14,883 bases of DNA from DATGIQ01 sp035295665 (GTDB taxonomy: Bacteria > Planctomycetota > Planctomycetia > Gemmatales > Gemmataceae). The first letter of the stretch is position 1; each line of letters begins with the position of its first letter. The position numbers were made by a program, and so were the translations under genes. The notes under the pieces are model-generated. The model was not told the origin of the DNA and did no database searches. It saw only the letters and a program-made list of their open reading frames with translations. The stretch covers positions 1-14,883 of the forward strand of contig DATGIQ010000019.1 of assembly GCA_035295665.1 (NCBI GenBank), written 5' to 3'. Below, one piece after another: positions 7,738 to 14,761 of the stretch.

Positions 7738-8886
7738 ATGTCAGATGTCAATCGGCGCGAAATCCTTGGGGCGGCCGCGGTCACTGCGGTCGGACTGTTA
7801 GGCGTAACGGGCCGGGCGGAAGCCGCCGGGAATGAGTCGCAGCAGGAACTTCCCACGTTCCGCTACGCCATGGAGGAACAGACCGGCAGGGTAACGGAAG
7901 GCGGCTCGGCCAAGGAGGCGACGGTCAAGCAGCTCCCCATTTCCAAAGGGCTCGCCGGCGTATCGATGCGGCTCAAGCCCGGGGGGCTACGGGAGCTGCA
8001 CTGGCATGCCAACGCGGCCGAGTGGGCCTACGTGATCAAGGGCCGAGTCCGGACCACCGTGATCGCGCCCGATGGCACCTCCGAGGTCAATGACTTCGAG
8101 CCCGGCGACGTGTGGTATTTTCCACGCGGGCACGGCCACGCCTTGGTGGGCCTGGGTCCCGACGAGTGTCATTTTGTTTTGGTGTTTGACAACGGTGCCT
8201 TCTCTGAACATGGCACCTTTAGCATCACCGACTGGCTCGGGCACACGCCGGCCGATGTATTGGCCAAGTGCCTGGGGTTGCCGGAGTCCGTGTTTGCGAA
8301 GTTCCCCAAGGAGGAGCTGTACATCCCGCAAGGGCGCGTTCCCCCGGAACGGCCGGAGCCACCCCGGCAAGGGATGTTGAAATCCTCCCCGCAGACGCAT
8401 CGCTATCCGCTGATGGCCCAGCTGCCGCATGCGCGCTTCCCCGGCGGCGAGGAGCGGCGCGTCAGTGCCAGGGAATTTCCGATTTCGACAACCATCACCG
8501 GCGTAATCGTGGACTTGAAACCGGGTGCGCTCCGGGAGCCGCACTGGCATCCCCACGCCAACGAATGGTTGTATTTCATCACCGGCCGAGCCCGCATGAC
8601 GCTATTTGGCTCCGGCGGTCGGGCCCGGACCGAAGAGTTTGGACCGGGCGATGCGGGCTACATCCCTCAGGGTTTTGGCCACTATCTCGAAAATGTCGGC
8701 GACGTACCGTGCCGGGTGCTGGTTGCTTTTGACAGCGGCGAATACCAGGAAATCAGCCTCTCCACCTGGCTGGCTTCGAACCCGACCAAACTGGTGGCGG
8801 ACAACTTCAAGATCGTCGACGACATGGCGGCCAAGCTGCCGGACCGGCGGGTGTTCATCACGACGAAGAAGGGGAAAGGCGCGTGA
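7738..8886 (+). CDS. oxdC: Oxalate decarboxylase, bicupin, with twin-arginine leader
   Basis: A 382-residue protein of the size usual for bacterial oxalate decarboxylases (oxalate to formate plus CO2, manganese-dependent). The N-terminus NRREILGAAAVTAVGLLGVTGRAEAA looks like a Tat signal, so the folded metalloenzyme is probably exported. Cupin 1 carries metal ligands H88, H90, E95 and H134. Cupin 2 carries H269, H271, E276 and H315. After cupin 1 the segment FSEHGTFSITDWL (SEHGT, 156-160) matches the SENST lid of Bacillus OxdC, whose glutamate favours decarboxylase over oxidase chemistry; here that residue is E157. The region aligned by eye with the second-site glutamate of OxdC reads VLVAF and seems to lack it, so the N-terminal site is probably the catalytic one. 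The ATG at 7738 has GGAGG seven nt upstream. It ends 14 nt from the convergent DUF1559 gene. An oxalate oxidase activity is less likely. Confidence 0.92.
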   Translation: MSDVNRREILGAAAVTAVGLLGVTGRAEAAGNESQQELPTFRYAMEEQTGRVTEGGSAKEATVKQLPISKGLAGVSMRLKPGGLRELHWHANAAEWAYVIKGRVRTTVIAPDGTSEVNDFEPGDVWYFPRGHGHALVGLGPDECHFVLVFDNGAFSEHGTFSITDWLGHTPADVLAKCLGLPESVFAKFPKEELYIPQGRVPPERPEPPRQGMLKSSPQTHRYPLMAQLPHARFPGGEERRVSAREFPISTTITGVIVDLKPGALREPHWHPHANEWLYFITGRARMTLFGSGGRARTEEFGPGDAGYIPQGFGHYLENVGDVPCRVLVAFDSGEYQEISLSTWLASNPTKLVADNFKIVDDMAAKLPDRRVFITTKKGKGA

Positions 8887-8900
8887 CGGGGAAGCCAGGC

Positions 8901-9884
8901 TCAATAATCATCCACGACCTCGCCTCCCTTGCTGGTGCCCAGTGCTTGCCACACTGTCCAGTTAATGGAATTGGTGACAAAGCGCGTGCTGCCGTCGCAC
9001 AGGACGGCATTGATGCCGCCGGGGTGCCGGCTGCGCGCCGCAAACACGTTCCAGTTGGGAGTGGCGAAGGACTTGCAGTCGGCGTTCAAGGGGTTTTGTG
9101 ACGTCGGAACGCAGCCCGGCGCACCGGAGCCGTTGGAGATATAGTCGTAACCGGGACTGTTGGGCGTGCGGTAGACCGTGAAACCGCTCCCTTCCGCCCA
9201 CCAGGTAAGGCCCCGAAAATCCTGATCCTGCCCTTGATTGACTTCCGAAGCCATCAGGGTGTTGCTGAGTCCATCGGCAATATCGGCAATGCGGAATTGT
9301 GCAGAGCGGGAGAATGGCGCTCCCAGGAATCGAAGACCGGCAGGTTGGTCCGGAAGCGCGCCGTCATGGCCCTGCGCGTAATCGATATTGCCCACGTTGA
9401 TGAGGTAGTTGTGCTGCGTGATGTTATGCATTACGTCGTTGTATTTTCCGCTTTTCGCGGCGTTGGGGAAATCGCTCGGGCAAGTAAACAGCGAGAGCCG
9501 GACACTCGTAACTAGGAGGTTCTCGTTCTGTTCGTAAGTCGGTGTGCTCGGCTTGACTCCTCCATAGTTCTTGTAGGCCTGCCATAGGCCGTTCTGCTCG
9601 ACGAACGGCAAGATGGCCATTTGCCAGGTGCCGTAGCAGCAATTATTGGCGTTGTTGGCCGTCTGCGGCGGCAATTTGCCGAAGGAATCATGGTAGTTGT
9701 GCATGGCCAAGCCGAGCTGTTTGAGGTTGCCGGCGCACTTCATGCGGTTGGCCGCCTCGCGCACCTTCTGGATAGCCGGCAAGAGCATCCCAATCAGGAC
9801 AGCGATGATGGCGATCACCACCAGCAGCTCGATCAAGGTGAAGCCCGGTTGTCTCGAATCCGAAGGGGCCGTTGGAGAAGTCAT
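8901..9884 (-). CDS. DUF1559 protein with type IV prepilin N-terminal methylation motif
   Basis: A 327-residue protein with a short leader ending in G14, then FTLIELLVVIAIIAVLIGMLLPAI, the classic type III (prepilin peptidase) signal with E19 at position +5. This is followed by KVREAANRMKCAGNLKQLGLAMHNYHDSFGKLPP and, near the end, the AVLCDGSTRFV segment typical of the DUF1559 (SBP_bac_10) family. The family is greatly expanded in planctomycetes. Its members are presumed pseudopilin-like surface or secretion-associated proteins, but their exact role is unknown. The start is preceded by GGAG about ten nt upstream, a looser spacing than the neighbouring genes have. No pilus assembly genes are nearby, so this is one of the usual scattered copies. 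It is convergent with the oxalate decarboxylase gene. Confidence 0.95.
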   Translation of the reverse strand: MTSPTAPSDSRQPGFTLIELLVVIAIIAVLIGMLLPAIQKVREAANRMKCAGNLKQLGLAMHNYHDSFGKLPPQTANNANNCCYGTWQMAILPFVEQNGLWQAYKNYGGVKPSTPTYEQNENLLVTSVRLSLFTCPSDFPNAAKSGKYNDVMHNITQHNYLINVGNIDYAQGHDGALPDQPAGLRFLGAPFSRSAQFRIADIADGLSNTLMASEVNQGQDQDFRGLTWWAEGSGFTVYRTPNSPGYDYISNGSGAPGCVPTSQNPLNADCKSFATPNWNVFAARSRHPGGINAVLCDGSTRFVTNSINWTVWQALGTSKGGEVVDDY

Positions 9885-9956
9885 TGGTGTTTGGCTCCGT
9901 TAGTAAAACCATTAGCCTGCACCGTTGCCTCCGGGGCGTGCCGGCCAAGGTTGCAT

Positions 9957-10004
9957 GCGAACCCGAAGCGTCCGTGCGATTCCATGCGGGCGCTTCGGGT
10001 TCGC
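9957..10004. repeat. Inverted repeat, perfect 14-bp arms extendable to about 20 pairs
   Basis: The arm 9957-9970 (GCGAACCCGAAGCG) is perfectly complementary to 9991-10004. Further pairing inward with G-T wobbles lengthens the stem to about 20 pairs, leaving a loop of about eight nt. It lies 73 bp before the DUF1559 start. If the promoter proposed at 10028-10057 is used, the hairpin falls in the 5' leader of that mRNA. It could otherwise be a dispersed palindromic repeat. It lacks a T-tract on either side. Confidence 0.7.
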
Positions 10005-10027
10005 CATTCCGGTCTTGAAGACTCATT

Positions 10028-10057
10028 ATCATGGGCGGTGTCAACCGAGCCTGTCAA
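10028..10057 (-). promoter_or_regulatory. Possible sigma-70-like promoter for the DUF1559 gene
   Basis: On the minus strand TTGACA (10057-10052) is followed after 18 nt by CATGAT (10033-10028), four of six matches to a -10 box. A second TTGACA lies at 10044-10039. The pairing is suggestive only, because planctomycete promoters are poorly defined and no start site is known. Confidence 0.25.
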
Positions 10058-10348
10058 GATCTTCGGGCGCGGGGCAGACATTTGGAGATAAGGCCGTCCG
10101 CCCCTTCCTGCTCAGGAGCTGCTGCACAATGAGGCGCAGAGAGAAGGTGCACCTTGAGACGACGTTGGTATCACTACGATCGCGAAACCGTGCGGGCGGC
10201 GCCGGGCGATGGGTAACTCGGCTCCATCAGGAGTCGATCGGAGCGGGACGTCACCGGTCGACCAAATCAGTAGAATTCGTAAAGGACTGGCTCCCCCGCA
10301 CGGATAAGCCCAAGAATTGATGAATCGCCTTCTGAGAAGCGCACCAAG

Positions 10349-12157
10349 ATGAGCAAACTTCCGCGAGAGCCTAAAACTATGCGCACCGCTTTCGCCTCCA
10401 TTGGGCGCGTTGTTCCCCGTGCAATTCTCTTTGTATCCCTTCCGCTTTCGGCCGCGGCGCAGGATCTCGTGCCCGCGGGAAGCATCAACGCTGCCAGCGG
10501 CGGGCCCAAACGGATCGTGATCACGCAGGACGATCCAGCCATCCGACGCCACGCCGAGGCGATGCACCAGCGTTTCTTCAAGAACGCCGAGTTCATCGAC
10601 GATAAGCAGGCGATCGGTAGGCCGCTCGCGGGCGCCGACCTGATCGTCTACGGCACTCCCGAGCACGCTTGGCTGTTCCGACTGCGCGATCGCTTGCCAT
10701 TTCGCTATGAGGACGGCAGCGTCGTACTCGAAGGCCGCCGCTTCACCGGCACGCACCTCCGCGTCATCTGCGCCATCCGCCACCCCGACGATGCGCAACG
10801 CCGTGCGCTACTGTACACGGCCGCGCGCGCGGAAGATATCGCCGGCATTAATGCCATTTTTCACGGACCCACAGAATGGGTGATCGCCGACGGCCCGCGG
10901 ATCTTGGCTGCGGGAAGCTTCGTAGGCGGGCCGCTGTCCAAGGAGCAGTTACTCGGCGACCTCGAAGAACTGGCGGCCAAGATCAAGCGGGTACACCCTG
11001 CCACCATCGAGGCCATGCCGGCTGAGCTACAGGCGTCCCTCGACAAAGCGCGACGCGCCCTTACCGGCCCGATGCGTCGCGACGAGTTTTGGCTTGTGCT
11101 CAGCCGCGCCGTACACGCCCTCCACGACGCGCATTCTTGCATTCAGCCGCTCCTCTCCGCTCAGACGCTGCACTTGCCGTTCGTGTGGATCGACGATGGC
11201 ATGATCGTCCGCGCCGACGCCGGCCCACTCCGTAAGGGGGACAAGATTGTGCGCCTGGGCACTCAGACAGAGATCCAGCTCCTGAAGTGGTTGCGCGAGG
11301 TCGTCCCGGCCGAAAACGACCACTGGGTGCGGTACCGCGGTGAATCCCTCCTTCGCGATCTCGATTTCTTGCGAACCACCAAACTTGCTGCCGGGGCGCC
11401 GGTTGCTGTGACCGTGGAACGCGACGGCAAGGAGATGGAGTTGCGCGTATCCTCGGCCCAGCCCAACCCGGTACCGGGCAGTCGGCCGTGGGTGCGCTTC
11501 GAGATCGACGAGGAGAATGCTCTCGGGGTGTTCATTCTGGATCAGTGCATCAACAACGAGCTGTACCAGAAAACCCTGCGGCACTTCTTCGATACCGTGC
11601 GCGAAAAGCGGATCACGCGTATTGCCGTTGACGTTCGGGGCAACGGCGGCGGCGATTCCACCGTGGTCAACGAGTTCCTGCGCTATGTCGACGTCCCCAG
11701 CTACAAGATGCCCGGCAGCGTGATCCGCTGGTCGGAAGAGGCACGAGCACTCCAGACGGGGCTGGGCAAAGACGCCTTTGCCGTGACGCGCCGTGCTCCC
11801 CAAGAGGTACCGAATCGCCGCGTCGGGGATCCGTTTCGCGGCCAGCTCTTTGTGCTCACTTCAAAAGCCACGTTCAGCAGCGGCAATTGGTTCGCACTGC
11901 TCGTACAGGACAACCAGCTCGGCAAGGTCCTGGGCGAGCCGACCGGAAACGCGCCCTCCTGCTACGGCGACATCCTTCGGTTCCGACTTACGCACAGCGG
12001 CCTCTCGTTCACCCTGAGCTTCAAGAAATGGCAGCGTCCCGATCCGACCCGCGACCCCGCAGATTGTGTCACCCCCGACCAGATCATTCCGATGACGCGC
12101 CGCGATGTCATCGAAGATCACGATCCAGTGCTGGCGCATCTGCGGAAGGGACGTTGA
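10349..12157 (+). CDS. Exported peptidase S41 family-like protein
   Basis: A 602-residue protein. A Sec-type leader is visible as MRTAFASIGRVVPRAILFVSLPLSAAAQ, starting at the second ATG (10379); cleavage after AAA is likely. Both ATGs have weak ribosome-binding sites, so 10379 is a real alternative start. Residues about 50-190 form a domain I do not recognise (IVYGTPEHAWLFRLRDRLPF, then HGPTEWVIADG). From about 205 a helical part leads to ALHDAHSC (D260, H262), resembling the DGH motif of tricorn-like S41 peptidases. A PDZ-like segment (about 280-375) follows, then an S41 core with AVDVRGNGGGDSTVVNEFL and SKATFSSGNWFA. S510 in the latter is the probable nucleophile. The residue where many relatives have Glu in TxSAxE is Asn here. 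It should cleave or bind peptides outside the cytoplasm; the substrate is unknown. It is convergent with the beta-propeller gene downstream. Confidence 0.83.
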   Translation: MSKLPREPKTMRTAFASIGRVVPRAILFVSLPLSAAAQDLVPAGSINAASGGPKRIVITQDDPAIRRHAEAMHQRFFKNAEFIDDKQAIGRPLAGADLIVYGTPEHAWLFRLRDRLPFRYEDGSVVLEGRRFTGTHLRVICAIRHPDDAQRRALLYTAARAEDIAGINAIFHGPTEWVIADGPRILAAGSFVGGPLSKEQLLGDLEELAAKIKRVHPATIEAMPAELQASLDKARRALTGPMRRDEFWLVLSRAVHALHDAHSCIQPLLSAQTLHLPFVWIDDGMIVRADAGPLRKGDKIVRLGTQTEIQLLKWLREVVPAENDHWVRYRGESLLRDLDFLRTTKLAAGAPVAVTVERDGKEMELRVSSAQPNPVPGSRPWVRFEIDEENALGVFILDQCINNELYQKTLRHFFDTVREKRITRIAVDVRGNGGGDSTVVNEFLRYVDVPSYKMPGSVIRWSEEARALQTGLGKDAFAVTRRAPQEVPNRRVGDPFRGQLFVLTSKATFSSGNWFALLVQDNQLGKVLGEPTGNAPSCYGDILRFRLTHSGLSFTLSFKKWQRPDPTRDPADCVTPDQIIPMTRRDVIEDHDPVLAHLRKGR

Positions 12158-12350
12158 CACGGCAGTCGACTGATCAACGCCGCTTAGACCGTAAGTGGCG
12201 GTGGAACGCTTCGCAGCCGCTCGAGGGTGGAGTGAGTCAAACGCACAGAAACGCGAATCGAGCAGCTCCGCGCGGATTGAATCTGCGGAAATCCGCCTGA
12301 TCCGCGTTTCTCTGTGTTCTATCGGCCAAACTGGATCACTACCCACCGTA
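12158..12350. other. Convergent intergenic region
   Basis: This 193-bp spacer between the 3' ends of the peptidase and propeller genes is partly occupied by a nested palindrome (12244-12316). That is a reasonable place for a two-way transcription stop. Nothing else is recognised. Confidence 0.5.
12244..12316. repeat. Nested palindromic repeat, possible bidirectional terminator
   Basis: The outer arms are CACAGAAACGCGAAT (12244-12258) and ATCCGCGTTTCTCTGTG (12300-12316), complementary apart from a two-nt bulge and one mismatch. Inside, GCGGATT (12272-12278) pairs perfectly with AATCCGC (12290-12296). The element lies between two convergent genes. The sequence style resembles dispersed palindromic repeats of environmental bacteria. 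Terminator function is inferred from position only; there is no long T-run. Confidence 0.6.
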
Positions 12351-13253
12351 CTACGGCGCCTGCACAAGGCCGCCGAGGAAGCCGAAGCTTCCCGCGGTCG
12401 AAATGGTGGTTTGGGAACCGGTCACGGGATCGACTCGAATGATTGAGCTGGGGTCGCTGGAACTGGGCGAGGACGAGACATAAATCTGCCCATCGCTTCC
12501 TACGCCCAGACCGTTCAACCCCACTAAGCCCGAGGTAACGAGGGTCTGCATGCCGTTGCTGGGGTCAACACGAACGATGCTATCGTTCTGGTTCTCGATG
12601 AGCACCGTGCCGCCCGGCTCGACGGCAATGTCGATCACGCCATTGATCATCCCGCCGGAAGCGATCACGGTTTGGGTGCCGCTCTTGACATCAATGCGGA
12701 ACAGCGCACCACCCAGCGCGGTGTAATCGCCGACATAAAGATTGCCGTCGGACGTGCTGGCCAAGCCGCTGGGGTCGATGAGGTTGCCCCCACCGGAAAT
12801 AATGGTCTGCATTCCCGTGGCCGGGTCGACTTGAAAGACGCCGACGCCGCTCAGGCAGACATAGACGTTGCCGCCCGCATCGACATGAACGGCACCGAAA
12901 CTGCCCGCACTTGCCAAGTACCCGCCGGTGGTGAGGGCCGTCTGGAGGCCCGACTTGGGATCGACGCTGATGATGGTACCGGAGTTACCGGAAGAGCCGC
13001 CGTCGAGCACGATGATATTGCCATTCGGAGCGATCCGTAGATCGAAGGGATTCACGAACAATCCGCCGGTAGAAACCACATCCTGATCCCCCGTGACCGG
13101 GTTGATCGCTAGCACGCCGTTTGGCGCGTCCATCCCGGCGTACGGAATATTCGTAACGATCACGTCGCCAGGATCAAAAAGTTGAGCCGAGCTGGACCGA
13201 GCCAGCACCAAGAACATTCCCAGGGTCCAGAGAGCCTTGCACCCACGCCACAT
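12351..13253 (-). CDS. Exported six-unit beta-propeller protein (NHL/SMP-30-like)
   Basis: A 300-residue protein with a Sec leader (WTLGMFLVLARSSSAQ, likely cleavage near residue 23). Six units carry the motif (V/I)(D/N)PxxGxQTxxxxGG, starting near residues 51, 98, 143, 188, 230 and 275. They are about 45 residues apart, with intervening strands such as GNIIVLD, GNVYVCL, GNLYVGD and GQIYVSS. This spacing fits a six-bladed propeller. No catalytic metal site like that of SMP-30/gluconolactonase is obvious, so binding or scaffold function is as likely as enzymatic. The ATG at 13253 is preceded by GGGAGGA, seven nt away. A homologue search would be needed to place it beyond 'propeller'. Confidence 0.85.
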   Translation of the reverse strand: MWRGCKALWTLGMFLVLARSSSAQLFDPGDVIVTNIPYAGMDAPNGVLAINPVTGDQDVVSTGGLFVNPFDLRIAPNGNIIVLDGGSSGNSGTIISVDPKSGLQTALTTGGYLASAGSFGAVHVDAGGNVYVCLSGVGVFQVDPATGMQTIISGGGNLIDPSGLASTSDGNLYVGDYTALGGALFRIDVKSGTQTVIASGGMINGVIDIAVEPGGTVLIENQNDSIVRVDPSNGMQTLVTSGLVGLNGLGVGSDGQIYVSSSPSSSDPSSIIRVDPVTGSQTTISTAGSFGFLGGLVQAP

Positions 13254-13622
13254 GGTACGATCCTCCCATCGCGAGTCGGTCTACGCAACCATGAGAACAC
13301 ATCGGCCCAGGCGTGCAGACCAGCCGCCCGGACTCGATTCCCGCATGGGTACTTAACTGCGCGGCCCATCCCCTTCGGGACAGCAAAAACAGAAAAAAGC
13401 AAAAACGCCTCCGCGTTCTGTGCGCCTCTGCGCGCAACGATTGCCGCCAAGGTTTCGCGCAGAGGCGCACAGAACGCGGAGCGAACGGAGAATGGCTCTG
13501 CAGCCAGAAGGAATGCACGCCTCTTGCACGACTGCCGCAAACCAGGGAAAATCCTGGGCAATCGCCGTTCTTCTGTCCTCCGCGAGGCTGGCTGCACAGT
13601 TGATTCCCTGGGAGAGTTGTCG
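13254..13622. other. Divergent intergenic region with A-rich tract and long inverted repeat
   Basis: These 369 bp separate the propeller gene from the second sigma gene. An A-rich stretch (about 13385-13405) abuts a perfect 26-bp inverted repeat (13409-13481). A reading frame runs through the region in phase with the sigma gene, but its product is low-complexity and unlike sigma factors, so it is not treated as coding. No confident promoter was found. Confidence 0.5.
13409..13481. repeat. Perfect 26-bp inverted repeat with 21-nt loop
   Basis: Positions 13409-13434 are exactly complementary to 13456-13481; the loop is 13435-13455. The arm contains GTTCTGTGCGCCTCTGCG, in the style of abundant dispersed palindromic repeats in environmental genomes. 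It is followed 142 bp later by the sigma start, so if transcribed it would lie in that gene's leader or promoter area. Perfect pairing suggests recent insertion or active maintenance. Confidence 0.85.
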
Positions 13623-14267
13623 ATGAGCGAGAATTCGAGCCAGACCGAACGCTTGCTCCGGGCCGCGGCCAAGGGCGATAAGGAACAATGGGGGGCCTTG
13701 CTGGCCCGGCACCGCGAACGGCTGCGGCGGATGGTTGCCTTGCGCATGGATCATCGCTTGCAAGGCCGCATCGACGCCTCCGATGTCATCCAGGAGGCGT
13801 ACCTCGAAGCATCCAGCCGATTGGCCGACTATTGCCAGCAGCCGGCCATGCCGTTTTTCCTGTGGCTCCGCTTTCTCACCAGCCAGAAATTATTGGAGCT
13901 GCATCGCCACCATCTCGGAGCGCAAGCGCGCGATGCCGGCCGCGAGGTATCGCTTTATCGCGGCTCGCTGCCGGCCACCAACTCTGCCGCCTTGGCCGCT
14001 CAGCTGCTGGGCCATCTGACGCAGCCCAGCCAGGCCGCCATCCGTGCGGAGATGAAGATCCGTTTACAGGAAGCGCTCAACCGCATGGAAACGCTGGATC
14101 GCGAGGTCCTGGCTTTGCGCCATTTTGAGCACCTGAACAACGCCGAAACGGCGCAGACACTCGGCATTCAGGAATCCGCCGCCAGTAAACGCTATATCCG
14201 TGCCTTGAAGCGGCTCAAGGCAATCCTCACCAGCATGCCGGGCGGCAGGGAGGAGTTTTCCGTATGA
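13623..14267 (+). CDS. Planctomycete-type sigma-70 family sigma factor
   Basis: A 214-residue sigma factor. Region 2 spans about 23-96 (RMDHRLQGRIDASDVIQEAYLEA, then MPFFLWLRFLTSQKLLELHRHHLG). Region 4 spans about 150-203, with a helix-turn-helix in NNAETAQTLGIQESAASKRYIRALKRL. The wording of region 2 fits the planctomycete-specific sigma subfamily and differs clearly from the ECF factor at 2621-3217. The ATG at 13623 is chosen because sigma homology begins there and GGGAGAG lies six nt upstream; the frame stays open further upstream without meaningful sequence. The stop overlaps the next gene's start (ATGA, 14264-14267), so it is translationally coupled to a Ser/Thr kinase gene. That kinase probably modulates the same response (inference). 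Confidence 0.94.
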   Translation: MSENSSQTERLLRAAAKGDKEQWGALLARHRERLRRMVALRMDHRLQGRIDASDVIQEAYLEASSRLADYCQQPAMPFFLWLRFLTSQKLLELHRHHLGAQARDAGREVSLYRGSLPATNSAALAAQLLGHLTQPSQAAIRAEMKIRLQEALNRMETLDREVLALRHFEHLNNAETAQTLGIQESAASKRYIRALKRLKAILTSMPGGREEFSV

Positions 14268-14761
14268 GCATCGAAAGTTCCAGCCGCGATCCCGTGGAAA
14301 AGCTGGCCGAAGAATTCGCCGCCCGCTATCGCCGCGGGGAACGCCCCTCGCTGACCGAATACACCGAACAGTACCCCGAGCTGGCCGAGCAAATCCGCGA
14401 CCTCTTTCCAGCCCTGGTGATCATGGAGCAGTTCGGCTCGGTGGCGGGGTCGGCGAGCGGACCGTTTCGCCCCGGCGCCGCCGACCGCGCCCCACCGCCG
14501 GAGCACTTGGGCGACTATCGCATTTTGCGGGAAGTCGGCCGCGGCGGCATGGGGATCGTTTATGAAGCGGTGCAGGAATCGCTGGGCCGGCACGTTGCGC
14601 TCAAGATTCTGCCCTTTCACCAATTGATGAATCCGATCCACCTGGAACGCTTTCGCCGGGAGGCACGGGCAGCCGCCCAGTTGCACCATACCAACATCGT
14701 GCCGGTCTTCGGCATTGGCGAGGCTGAGGGCGTTCATTACTACGTGCGAACCGACAGCTGA
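14264..14761 (+). pseudogene. Ser/Thr protein kinase, truncated after the N-lobe
   Basis: A 165-residue product that starts as a normal planctomycete kinase. It has an N-terminal stretch found in this family (PVEKLAEEFAARYRRGERPSLTEY and QYPELAEQIRDLFPAL), then GDYRILREVGRGGMGIVY with the glycine loop at 92-97, VALK lysine K114, helix C glutamate E133 and HHTNIVPVFGIGEAEGVHYYV. Homology stops at V161; the next codons read RTDS and a stop. The catalytic loop (HRD), DFG and everything after are absent, so the product cannot be a functional kinase. The rest is not found in any frame of the 120 bp that follow. The break coincides with a short-repeat cluster at 14747-14842. It could be an insertion, a deletion or an assembly join. 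The start overlaps the sigma stop by four nt. Confidence 0.85.

Larger units (their letters stand above)
9885..10348. other. Divergent intergenic region upstream of the DUF1559 and peptidase genes
   Basis: These 464 bp lie between two divergently read genes. They contain a strong hairpin (9957-10004) and a possible promoter for the DUF1559 gene (10028-10057). The part from about 10060 to 10348 shows no recognisable gene, repeat or promoter. The short frames there have no family features and are taken as chance. Confidence 0.5.

Noticed and set aside
13182..13622. An upstream in-frame extension of the second sigma factor by 147 codons
   Set aside because: The extension crosses the perfect inverted repeat and part of the propeller gene and lacks sigma homology. 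A good ribosome-binding site supports the ATG at 13623.
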